Below, piece after piece: positions 18,427-25,325 of a stretch of DNA of 64,000 bases; positions within the stretch are counted from its first letter, which is position 1, and every line of letters begins with the position of its first letter. Made by a program: the position numbers and the translations under genes. A model generated the notes under the pieces. The model was not told where the DNA came from and searched no databases. It worked only from the letters and a program-made list of their open reading frames with translations. Location: the NCBI GenBank assembly GCA_024400915.1, contig JAKSLX010000001.1, positions 1 through 64,000 on the forward strand, written 5' to 3'. The stretch is from Treponema sp. (GTDB lineage Bacteria; Spirochaetota; Spirochaetia; Treponematales; Treponemataceae).

Positions 18427-19648
18427 TCAGCATCTCCTTAAGAACCAATCCTGCCTGTTCTGCGAATAAAGGTGGAATTGCGTTACCAACTTGAGAATAT
18501 CTTGGGACTTCAACTTTGCGCTGCTTACCGCCAGTTGTGTACTTTTTCTTGATTTCGTACCAATCTGGGAAAGATTGAATGCGGGCACATTCTCTTACAG
18601 TCATAATACGAGGTTCACAATAATGAAGGTAATCATCTGGTTGTCCTGTAATTGTAGGAGCTGCAGATTTTGGATCGAGAATTACGATACCCCTTTGAGC
18701 AATTCCCCAAGCTTCTCGCTTTTTACCATCAATACGAATACCTCTTTTAGGATATTCAGCGAGTAATTTTTTATAACATGCAACTTTTTCATCAGACTGT
18801 TTTGCAAAACTGTGGCTGTCTGCAACTGTATTGTCTGTTTCTTGTTCACTGCGCATTAGTTTCTGATAATTTGAAACAGGTGTTCCATAGATTCCAGACA
18901 TAAAACCTTTTCTATCTGGAGTAGGGGCTTCGCCATTTGTTCTTAATAAATCAGAAATTGCATCAGCAATTGTTGTTGTTTCAGAAAGATGCTTTGAGGT
19001 CAAAAATTTCTGTTTATTACTATTGAGTTTTTCCACAAAGTTTTTTGCGTTTCCAATTTCTTTTTTTATTCCAACAAGAATAAAACGTTTTCTTTTTTGA
19101 GGAACTCCATATTTTGAAAAATCTATAACCTGTGGCGAAACATCATAGCCAAGCTGCTGTAATTTTTCTATTACAATTTTTGAGTATGGAACTGCATCTG
19201 GATTTTTAGTTTTATCAAATGCATAAGTAAAGCCTTTTACATTTTCAAAGAGAATCATTTTTGGCTGAACATATTCAATAAATTTGATATATGAAAAAAC
19301 AAGCTGATTTCTGACATCATTTTCAACACGCTTTCCAGCCATAGAAAATCCCTGGCATGGAGGTCCACCGGCAACCAGATCTACAGATCCTTGAAGAGCT
19401 TTTAATTGTTCAGGATAATCTTCAAGAATCTGATTAATATCATGGTTTTTAATTGGAAGCCAATCAGGCCAGTTAAAATGGTGTTTCTTTTCTATTAAAT
19501 TATATTTAAGAGTTTCAAAGGCAAATTCATTCTTTTCGATTGCAAAAAGTCCGTGCCATCCAGATTCATACAATCCTAATGACAACCCGCCGCAACCAGC
19601 AAAGAGATCAATCACTGTATAATTATTTTTTAAATGAATTCTACCCAT
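18416..19648 (-). CDS. C5 cytosine DNA methyltransferase A
   Basis: 410 aa and first gene of the island operon. Motifs: I IDLFAGCGGLSLG, IV GGPPCQGFSMAG, VI ILFENVKGF, VIII YGVPQKRKRF, IX VRECARIQSFPD, X QVGNAIPPLF. It is a complete C5-MTase with a target-recognition region unlike that of methyltransferase B. Being promoter-proximal, it would be made first, as expected if host DNA must be protected before the nuclease appears. No Shine-Dalgarno precedes the ATG, and the predicted transcription start lies only a few bases upstream, so the mRNA may be leaderless. Confidence 0.92.
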   Translation of the reverse strand: MGRIHLKNNYTVIDLFAGCGGLSLGLYESGWHGLFAIEKNEFAFETLKYNLIEKKHHFNWPDWLPIKNHDINQILEDYPEQLKALQGSVDLVAGGPPCQGFSMAGKRVENDVRNQLVFSYIKFIEYVQPKMILFENVKGFTYAFDKTKNPDAVPYSKIVIEKLQQLGYDVSPQVIDFSKYGVPQKRKRFILVGIKKEIGNAKNFVEKLNSNKQKFLTSKHLSETTTIADAISDLLRTNGEAPTPDRKGFMSGIYGTPVSNYQKLMRSEQETDNTVADSHSFAKQSDEKVACYKKLLAEYPKRGIRIDGKKREAWGIAQRGIVILDPKSAAPTITGQPDDYLHYCEPRIMTVRECARIQSFPDWYEIKKKYTTGGKQRKVEVPRYSQVGNAIPPLFAEQAGLVLKEMLNGK

Positions 19649-19657
19649 ATTACATAT

Positions 19658-19686
19658 AGTATAGTTTCTTTTTTAGAGAAACACAA
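19658..19686 (-). promoter_or_regulatory. Restriction-island promoter with operator-like palindrome in the spacer
   Basis: On the minus strand: -35 TTGTGT (19686-19681), 17-bp spacer, -10 TATACT (19663-19658). The spacer plus two bases is a palindrome, GTTTCT-N7-AGAAAC (19664-19682). The ATG of methyltransferase A is 10 nt after the -10, so the transcript would start at or just before the initiation codon. Confidence 0.55.
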
Positions 19687-19760
19687 CAAAACGATAGTTT
19701 CAAAAAATAAAATTATTGTTTTGTATAATTTTATTTCTTTTGAAGTCATGAATAATTTTA

Positions 19761-19852
19761 GAGCAGGCGTTGAGGACCGGCGTTTGAGGTCCGCAGACGG
19801 GGTAGCGACCAACGCAGTGGGTGCGAGGGGAAGGCATTCTCTTGGACGCTCT
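19761..19852. repeat. GC-rich repeat-like block upstream of the restriction island
   Basis: About 90 bp (GAGCAGGCGTTGAGGACC to CTTGGACGCTC), much richer in GC than the surrounding sequence, with an internal inverted match GAGGACCGGCGTTTGAGGTCC. It has no credible coding content although frames are open on both strands. With the block at 8537-8632 it brackets the island. The rest of 19687-20017 is AT-rich and holds only the Nudix gene's upstream sequence. Confidence 0.45.
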
Positions 19853-20017
19853 ATCATTTCTTTCCGAATATTTTGCGTAAATATGCAAATTTTCCGATCT
19901 TCTGTCGGGATTTTTCCACGGATGTGAGGCATATTGATATGGCATTGATATGAGGTAATGGTATCCATTCGAATTATATTATAAGATATGCTTTATAAAA
20001 ATTAAGATAGAAGCACT

Positions 20018-20425
20018 ATGAAACAGATAACAGTAAGCGGCGCAATTATCTTGCGTGAAAATAACGGAATTAAAGAAATCTTTGCAACTCAGCGTGGTTA
20101 CGGCGACTTCAAAGGCGGATGGGAAATTCCAGGCGGGAAACTGGAACCTGGCGAAACTCCAGAACAGTGCATCGTCCGCGAAATCCGTGAAGAACTTGCA
20201 ACCGAAGTGAAAGCTGAAAAAATCCTTGGTGTTGTAGATTATGATTATCCAACATTCCATCTGACAATGCATTGCATTTTGTGTACTATTGTTTCGGGAG
20301 AACTGAAACTGTTGGAACACGAAGCTGCCAAGTGGGTGAACAAGGAAACTTTGCATGATGTTGATTGGCTTCCTGCTGATAAACTTATTTTACCTGAAAT
20401 TGAAAAGCTGCTAGCTTCCAATTAA
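20018..20425 (+). CDS. Nudix hydrolase, MutT-like
   Basis: 135 aa. The Nudix box is complete: GGKLEPGETPEQCIVREIREEL, i.e. G-x5-E-x7-RE-x2-EE-L (residues ~45-67), which binds Mg2+ and hydrolyses nucleoside diphosphate derivatives. The opening TVSGAIILRENNGIKEIFATQRG and the C-terminal AAKWVNKETLHDVDWLPADK place it with the MutT/CTP-pyrophosphohydrolase type that cleans up damaged or non-canonical nucleotides. Substrate is not readable from sequence. Monocistronic, plus strand. Confidence 0.85.
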   Translation: MKQITVSGAIILRENNGIKEIFATQRGYGDFKGGWEIPGGKLEPGETPEQCIVREIREELATEVKAEKILGVVDYDYPTFHLTMHCILCTIVSGELKLLEHEAAKWVNKETLHDVDWLPADKLILPEIEKLLASN

Positions 20426-20475
20426 CAGAAGATGTATATAATATGCCTATTGGAAATGACCGAACAGGCGGTTGT

Positions 20476-20524
20476 CTCCCGAACTCTGACGATCAGGAAA
20501 CTGGTTGATTAAATTAGACGGGAG
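20476..20524 (+). promoter_or_regulatory. Leader stem that can hide the ribosome-binding site of the 29-aa protein
   Basis: CTCCCG at 20476-20481 is complementary to CGGGAG at 20519-20524, which contains the Shine-Dalgarno of the small protein at 20533. A second small hairpin (CTGA-CGA-TCAG) lies between them. A 21-codon leader frame (20443-20508, MPIGNDRTGG...) runs through the anti-SD, so ribosome passage could open it. A TATAAT lies at 20436-20441. Confidence 0.4.
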
Positions 20525-20532
20525 GCTTTGCA

Positions 20533-20622
20533 ATGAATATCGACAGGTTTATTGCTGTTGTTGCATGCGTAGCGACAGTTATCTGCACTATTGTTGCAAT
20601 TCTCACCTACCTTTATAGATAG
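20533..20622 (+). CDS. 29-aa single-membrane-segment peptide, possible type I toxin
   Basis: MNIDRFIAVVACVATVICTIVAILTYLYR, split here as MNIDRFIAVV and the rest: a short polar start, ~20 hydrophobic residues and a basic end. It has a strong ribosome-binding site (GGGAGG, 8-nt spacing). Size, one membrane span and an SD that its leader can sequester are typical of type I toxins and holin-like small proteins. No antisense antitoxin RNA was identified; the convergent minus-strand gene overlaps its last 20 bases. Function inferred only. Confidence 0.5.
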   Translation: MNIDRFIAVVACVATVICTIVAILTYLYR

Positions 20623-20980
20623 AACAGAGAAAAAAAAATGGCCGCCCAGTCTGACACACATATAAAGCTGCAACTTTCTTTTCTTCATCATATATTTTAT
20701 TTTCTCTAAGATTTGCTTCCATTGTTTTAGAATGTCTTTTTAATAGTTTTTTAAATTTCTTAACCTGCTCAGGATTTTCTTCGGCAAAATTTACTTTTTC
20801 AAATCTATCTTTAAAAATAATGATTTTTTTCTTTATGCTTTCCACAGTGTGTTTTAATTTTGAGGAAGAGTCTTTTTTCCAGCCTGCATGTTCTACACCA
20901 GCTTTTAACAGAACGTCGCCTTGGAGTAAAATTGCAATCTGGCAATCTAACAGACTTAATAAATTCGTAGGTGTTTTCAT
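20603..20980 (-). CDS. Small helical protein downstream of the reverse transcriptase
   Basis: Unrecognised 125-aa protein, largely helical and Lys-rich (SKLKHTVESIKKKIIIFKDRF, KKFKKLLKRHSKTM). It begins 16 nt after the reverse transcriptase stop, with no clear Shine-Dalgarno, so it may be translationally coupled. Its size and helicity recall the four-helix accessory proteins (Avd) of diversity-generating retroelements, but no Avd signature is visible and the reverse transcriptase is not of that class. The last ~20 residues overlap the opposite-strand toxin-like gene and may not be conserved. Confidence 0.4.
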   Translation of the reverse strand: MKTPTNLLSLLDCQIAILLQGDVLLKAGVEHAGWKKDSSSKLKHTVESIKKKIIIFKDRFEKVNFAEENPEQVKKFKKLLKRHSKTMEANLRENKIYDEEKKVAALYVCQTGRPFFFLCSIYKGR

Positions 20981-20996
20981 ATCAAAGATATTTCTA

Positions 20997-22262
20997 CTAT
21001 ATATTATAGTTAACTGGCACGAGGAAATTTTCTTTTTTGTAATAATTATTTACAAGACTTTTATACCCAAGTGCTTTAATATTCTCATAAGTAATTTTAT
21101 AGTTTCCTTTGTAATGCCGTCCGCTATAAAGATAACGAATATATTCCTGCAGATATCTATCAACAATTTCAAGACTTTTTGATGTAGTGATTACAGGAAA
21201 ATACCATCTCTCCCAGGAAAATATTCTTTCTTCCTCATCAGATTCTTGAGAGAGGCTTTCGCCAAAAAACAGATTGTTGAAATCTCTTATAAGAATGCCG
21301 GCAACTTTTTCAAAACTTGCATCTTTACGGCTTTTCCACACATAAAGTCCTCTTGCCCGTTTTGCAATCTTTCGTTTTATTTTTGCCACTGTAAATGAAG
21401 ACAAATCAAATTCTCCGTTTTTATAACTGATTCCAAGAAAATCCCATAATTCCCCAGGTGATGTCTTTATAGATTTTTTCTGATTTACAAACAGACCTTC
21501 TTCTTCAACTTTCTCTATAAGAATACGTTCGTACTTTTCCTGCTCATCTTTTGAATCTGTAAAAAATATGATGTCGTCCGAATATCGGAAATAAGGAATC
21601 CCTTCCGCCGCAAAATAATTATCCAAATCAGTAAGATATAAATTGGCAAAAAATCCACCCAAAGGACACCCTGCCATAGCTCCACGATTTTCTTCTGTAA
21701 GCGTTCCATTGATATATACCTTATTCTGAGTCAGGAGATTTTCTAGAAACTTTTGAAGCATAAGGTCATCACAAACAACCTTTTTCATTTTTTCCACAAG
21801 TCGATCAACTGGAATAGAATTAAAGTAATTCTGAATATCGATTTTCAATGCATACTTTTCTTCAAGCTCTGGAATTTTACATAATCTGGAACATACATTT
21901 TGAATCGATCTGTTTTTTCTGAATGCATAACAATTGCTGCTGAAAGCTCCGTCATATTTTTTCATGAGCCAGGTTATGAGTTTCAACAGATAATTATCAG
22001 CTCCCTGAAATGAATACACTATTCTTTTTTTGTCTGAATTCATTTTATTGATGAAAATTTTCCGGGGATAACCGACATTCAAATTTGAAATAAGTTTTTT
22101 TGCGGCATCCAGATATTCACCGGATTCTACAAAAGTTCGAAACTCTTTTTCTTCCCACTTATTGATATGACCTGCAGCAACTTTTTCTTCTATAAATAAA
22201 GTCCAGATATCATTTTTGAGGAGAGCATATAAAAGTGAATCTTTATTTTCAAAACCTATCAT
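20997..22262 (-). CDS. Reverse transcriptase of unassigned class
   Basis: 421 aa. Fingers/palm motifs are clear: YAFRKNRSIQ (~112-121), motif A ALKIDIQNYFNSI with Asp142, motif B RGAMAGCPLGGFFANLYL (193-210), and catalytic FRYSDDII (Asp229/Asp230), then LWDFLGISY. It lacks the GLPIGN/SQ box of diversity-generating retroelements, a maturase or HNH domain of group II introns, and the usual YADD of retrons. It therefore best fits the 'unknown group' or defence-associated reverse transcriptases. The ~120 C-terminal residues are unassigned. No Shine-Dalgarno precedes the ATG; a structured RNA with a terminal stem ends 11 nt upstream. Confidence 0.85.
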   Translation of the reverse strand: MIGFENKDSLLYALLKNDIWTLFIEEKVAAGHINKWEEKEFRTFVESGEYLDAAKKLISNLNVGYPRKIFINKMNSDKKRIVYSFQGADNYLLKLITWLMKKYDGAFSSNCYAFRKNRSIQNVCSRLCKIPELEEKYALKIDIQNYFNSIPVDRLVEKMKKVVCDDLMLQKFLENLLTQNKVYINGTLTEENRGAMAGCPLGGFFANLYLTDLDNYFAAEGIPYFRYSDDIIFFTDSKDEQEKYERILIEKVEEEGLFVNQKKSIKTSPGELWDFLGISYKNGEFDLSSFTVAKIKRKIAKRARGLYVWKSRKDASFEKVAGILIRDFNNLFFGESLSQESDEEERIFSWERWYFPVITTSKSLEIVDRYLQEYIRYLYSGRHYKGNYKITYENIKALGYKSLVNNYYKKENFLVPVNYNI

Positions 22263-22272
22263 TTTATAAAAA

Positions 22273-22407
22273 AAGAAGCAGGGAAAAAAGTTTACGGCTT
22301 CGCCGGACTTTGAAAGGACTTAACTAAAGTCAGATATCTGCAAATCTTTTTCTAAGGACTTTAGCTTCGCCATCAGCAGATGTATTAAATACGTTTCCCT
22401 GCTTCTT
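22273..22407 (-). ncRNA. Structured RNA bounded by a perfect 14-bp inverted repeat, upstream of the reverse transcriptase
   Basis: The ends (22407-22394 and 22286-22273) are perfect reverse complements: AAGAAGCAGGGAAA and TTTCCCTGCTTCTT, followed by a T-run. Inside are an 8-bp stem (CTAAAGTC 22324-22331 with GACTTTAG 22357-22364), a CGGC-TTC-GCCG hairpin (22295-22305), a GCAGAT/ATCTGC match, and three copies of AAGTCC. The region has no coding frame. Flanking inverted repeats directly upstream of a reverse transcriptase are the layout of retron msr-msd a1/a2 ends and of defence-RT template RNAs. Alternatively it is a large attenuator. The RNA has not been matched to any known family. Confidence 0.6.
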
Positions 22408-22414
22408 AAATTTC

Positions 22415-23266
22415 CTATTTTCTTTTTTTCAAATAGATATTTCTGAAATTAGCAAAATTTTTACTCTGCTCCCAGGCCGACAAAAAACGTTTTAGAGAGG
22501 ATTCAAATCTTTGTTTCTGCTTTTCGGTCACCACTCCCAATTCATTATTCTTTGTAAATTTTTCCATCCATTTTGGAAATTCTGCATTTATATAAATTCC
22601 TTCCGCAATAATAGAAAATTCACCAGGCTTTATTTTGCCTTCAAAATATTCTTTTGCAAACCCTGCTAAATATAAGGCACCGTATTCTTCAAGTTTATTC
22701 TTGTTGTCAAAAGAACATGAATTCCCAAGAATTTTCTGCACATATTTCAACACTTCCTGATCATCAGATTCATCCAAACCAGCAAGAATGCAGATGTCAT
22801 CTGTAGAATTGTTTTTTTCCAGCTGAGTGATTGCCCAGTCTATGCAGGGACTCAAAGAAGTTTCCTTTATTTTGCACAGGTAAAATTGCTTTTCCAATTC
22901 CTTTTCTTCGAGCGTGAGTTTTTTTTCTTCAACAGGAATCTCTGGTACAACTTTCGGAAGCTCGTTCCAAGGAATCATTTCGTCTACTTCTTCTGGAAAT
23001 TTCCTTTGTTCAAGCAAAGCAGGATCTACAGGTTTTAAAGGAACCGGATCTCCCTCTTTCCACAATACAACCTGTATTCCTTCCTTATAATAATCTCTGT
23101 AATAATGAGCAGCAAGAGAATATCTATCAGTTTCAAACAAGACCGGCAAGTCAGGAGTATCGTCTCGAAATTTCTTAAAAATAGAATCCAATTCGCTTGT
23201 AATAAAAAAAAACTTGTGAAGTGCTTTGGCAGATTTATAACCTGCCAGATATAAACGAAAAACCAT
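22415..23266 (-). CDS. Unknown protein upstream of the reverse transcriptase
   Basis: 283 aa, not recognised. Good start (GAGGAGG, 6 nt). Residues 1-85 (MVFRLYLAGYKSAKALHKFFF...VVLWKEGDPVP) appear to form an alpha/beta domain, then a Pro/Glu-rich linker (~85-125) and a helical, acidic second half. No signal peptide or membrane span. It is the gene next to the RNA/reverse transcriptase pair on the same strand and may be a partner or effector. No function assigned. Confidence 0.5.
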   Translation of the reverse strand: MVFRLYLAGYKSAKALHKFFFITSELDSIFKKFRDDTPDLPVLFETDRYSLAAHYYRDYYKEGIQVVLWKEGDPVPLKPVDPALLEQRKFPEEVDEMIPWNELPKVVPEIPVEEKKLTLEEKELEKQFYLCKIKETSLSPCIDWAITQLEKNNSTDDICILAGLDESDDQEVLKYVQKILGNSCSFDNKNKLEEYGALYLAGFAKEYFEGKIKPGEFSIIAEGIYINAEFPKWMEKFTKNNELGVVTEKQKQRFESSLKRFLSAWEQSKNFANFRNIYLKKRK

Positions 23267-23330
23267 TGTATACCTCCTCGTATATTATAGTTTTTCAGCA
23301 GAGCAAAATTTTCTTTTTTTTGAATTTTTT

Positions 23331-25046
23331 TTACATAAAGAACAACAAAGTGTACGCTGTCATCAATCCAAATTTTATAAGCAAGCTATAAATTGTATGC
23401 TCTATATAAATAAATTTTTTCTTAAGCACAAATTTAATTAGATAATAAATTCCCACTCCATATACAAAAGAAATAATAACATTCTTGACTGTATCCTTAT
23501 AAACAAAGAATCTATAATACAGACAAGCAAGCATTTCTAATCCAAAGACCATCCAAAGAACCAAAGAAATTAATCGTTCACGTTTTGCCTTTTTTCGGCG
23601 GCGTTCTTTTGCGGCTCTTTCTTTTTCTTCAGCGCGTTTTCTTTTTTCTTCCTTTTCCAATTTTATCTTCTGATCCGCCAGGCGACGACGTTCATTTTCC
23701 TGTTCTATTCTGCGCTGCTTTTCTTCCTTTTCCCGTTTGAGTTTTTCTTCCCTCTGCTTTTTATCATCTTCAATTACTTTTCGAGCTTCCGCATTAAAAT
23801 CTTCTGGGAACAAATCAAAATACTCTTTAAGCTTTTCCAATGTCAATTTTTTATCAGCATACTTTGTATAGACACCAATTCCATCATTTGCCTTTGTTGG
23901 CAATGCAACAGGAGTTTTTTGACGGTCAGATTCAACTTCAAAATATTTGATCTTTCCTCGGACCAATGGTGAGAATGGATTTTCCTTTTGTCTCAGATGG
24001 AAATTGAAAGGATTCCCTTTTAATCTTTGACCTTCCTCATCAAATATTTCATATCGTTTTTTATTTTTGATATTCAATAAATACAGATATCCATTTTCAT
24101 CAACAAGAACTTTTCCGCAATCCAATGTGTAGTCCATGGATTTGAATTCATTTTTAAATCTTTCCCGATCAATAAAATAATATGGAGCACCAACAAGAGA
24201 TTCCCACACAGAACGCCATTCTTTTCCCTGTGTCAATTCTGATATCTCAACGTAAGGAAGATAATCACAATTTTTTACAGGAAACTTAAAACCTTTCAAT
24301 ACAAAATCAGCATTTCCCTGAGGATAATCTTTTACTCCAAAGAAATTTCCAATTGTAGGATTAAAATCCTTTGAATAATATCCACCAGCTTTGTTGATGC
24401 TCATACTGCCTTCTGTTGAATGAATGGCCACCCGTTCTGTGCCATTGCGAAGTCCAAAAGTATCAACTTCATCTGCTGGATATAAAGGACCATGATAAAG
24501 AGTATCAATTATCTGTTTGTCGGTGCCAGATACATCTTTATAACCAAAATCAATTCGTAAAGTGCCTGTATCATGAACAGAACTATTCTTTAAACCAATA
24601 AAAGCAATGGCTGTATAAAAATCCCCGTCATAACCTGCTACACAGCTGAGATTGGTTTTAACTGTTACTTTTGATTTTTCAAATGGAGTACCAAAAGCTT
24701 TGTCATCTTTTTTATCTCCAATCTGGGGACCAACACAGCGACGATATTTGCTTGAAGATATTCCCATCTCATCAAAAGACCATGACGGGTAATTTGTAAA
24801 ATTGTAACGCAGACGTTCAGGGTAACAAAGATTACAGGTATAAAGTTTATTGATTCCAGAATTATAAAAAGCCTGCATGGCATCTTCGTAGGTTTTAAAT
24901 CCACTTCCAAGCCACACACCTTTTTGTAATTTTGAAGTACTTTCAGGATAGTCACATGAACTACAAGAGCCCTTATGAATATATCCCCGGTCCAGGCTGC
25001 GATCTATCTTTACATAAAACTTATAATCTTTTTTTTCTTCTGCCAT
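23331..25046 (-). CDS. Zinc-finger, coiled-coil membrane protein of unknown function
   Basis: 571 aa. N-terminal zinc-binding pair: CSSC (~residue 23) and CNLC (~72). A beta-rich middle (~115-390) includes VTVKTNLSCVAGYDGDFYTAIAFIGLKN. A long charged coiled coil (~420-500, KRKREEKEKR-type runs) follows, and two or three membrane segments lie at the C-terminus (LISLVLWMVFGLEMLACLYY, VIISFVYGVGIYYLIKFVL, FGLMTAYTLLFFM). It is probably anchored in the inner membrane with a large cytoplasmic domain. It sits 24 nt after the double zinc-ribbon gene. Function unknown; its place suggests the reverse-transcriptase cluster, but this is unproven. Confidence 0.5.
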   Translation of the reverse strand: MAEEKKDYKFYVKIDRSLDRGYIHKGSCSSCDYPESTSKLQKGVWLGSGFKTYEDAMQAFYNSGINKLYTCNLCYPERLRYNFTNYPSWSFDEMGISSSKYRRCVGPQIGDKKDDKAFGTPFEKSKVTVKTNLSCVAGYDGDFYTAIAFIGLKNSSVHDTGTLRIDFGYKDVSGTDKQIIDTLYHGPLYPADEVDTFGLRNGTERVAIHSTEGSMSINKAGGYYSKDFNPTIGNFFGVKDYPQGNADFVLKGFKFPVKNCDYLPYVEISELTQGKEWRSVWESLVGAPYYFIDRERFKNEFKSMDYTLDCGKVLVDENGYLYLLNIKNKKRYEIFDEEGQRLKGNPFNFHLRQKENPFSPLVRGKIKYFEVESDRQKTPVALPTKANDGIGVYTKYADKKLTLEKLKEYFDLFPEDFNAEARKVIEDDKKQREEKLKREKEEKQRRIEQENERRRLADQKIKLEKEEKRKRAEEKERAAKERRRKKAKRERLISLVLWMVFGLEMLACLYYRFFVYKDTVKNVIISFVYGVGIYYLIKFVLKKKFIYIEHTIYSLLIKFGLMTAYTLLFFM

Positions 25047-25070
25047 ATTGTTACCCTGAAAAATATTTGT

Positions 25071-25298
25071 TTATAGTTTATTCCAAGAATGATAGCCACC
25101 ACGAGGACAACCATTGGAACTAGGACTTGTAGCTACGTAGACAGTTCTACCACAATTGCTGCAGTTGTAAGCTATATCCCCTACTTCTTCCAATTTGTAC
25201 CAGTCATGATAACTTGCTCTTGAACAACCATTACTACTTGGTGAAGTATCTGACTTTACAGTCGCACCACACTCACCACACATATAAACGTATCTCAT
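25071..25298 (-). CDS. 75-aa tandem zinc-ribbon protein
   Basis: Two near-identical modules: YMCGECGATVKSDTSPSSNGC...YHDWYKL and YNCSNCGRTVYVATSPSSNGC...YHSWNKL. Each has CxxC, a third Cys 14-15 residues later and a His, so each should bind one zinc (CCCH). Strong ribosome-binding site (GAGGAGG). It lies between the radical SAM gene and the coiled-coil protein. Such modules usually bind nucleic acid or protein; no specific role is known here. Confidence 0.65.
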   Translation of the reverse strand: MRYVYMCGECGATVKSDTSPSSNGCSRASYHDWYKLEEVGDIAYNCSNCGRTVYVATSPSSNGCPRGGYHSWNKL

Positions 25299-25325
25299 AC
25301 ATTAACCTCCTCATATGATTCCGTT

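Noticed and set aside
19634..19968. Open frames of 97, 112 and 81 codons over the GC-rich block upstream of the restriction operon.
   Set aside because: They overlap on both strands, have no ribosome-binding sites and show no protein-like composition; the open frames come from the GC-rich repeat.
22265..22410. Simple intrinsic terminator between the 283-aa gene and the reverse transcriptase.
   Set aside because: The stem encloses ~107 nt with several internal stems and repeats, far larger than a terminator loop; I kept it as a structured RNA, though the final stem and T-run may also terminate transcription.
20603..22414. Diversity-generating retroelement (RT plus Avd-like small protein).
   Set aside because: The RT lacks the GLPIGN/SQ motif, and no template/variable repeat pair with adenine changes was found by eye in the neighbouring genes.
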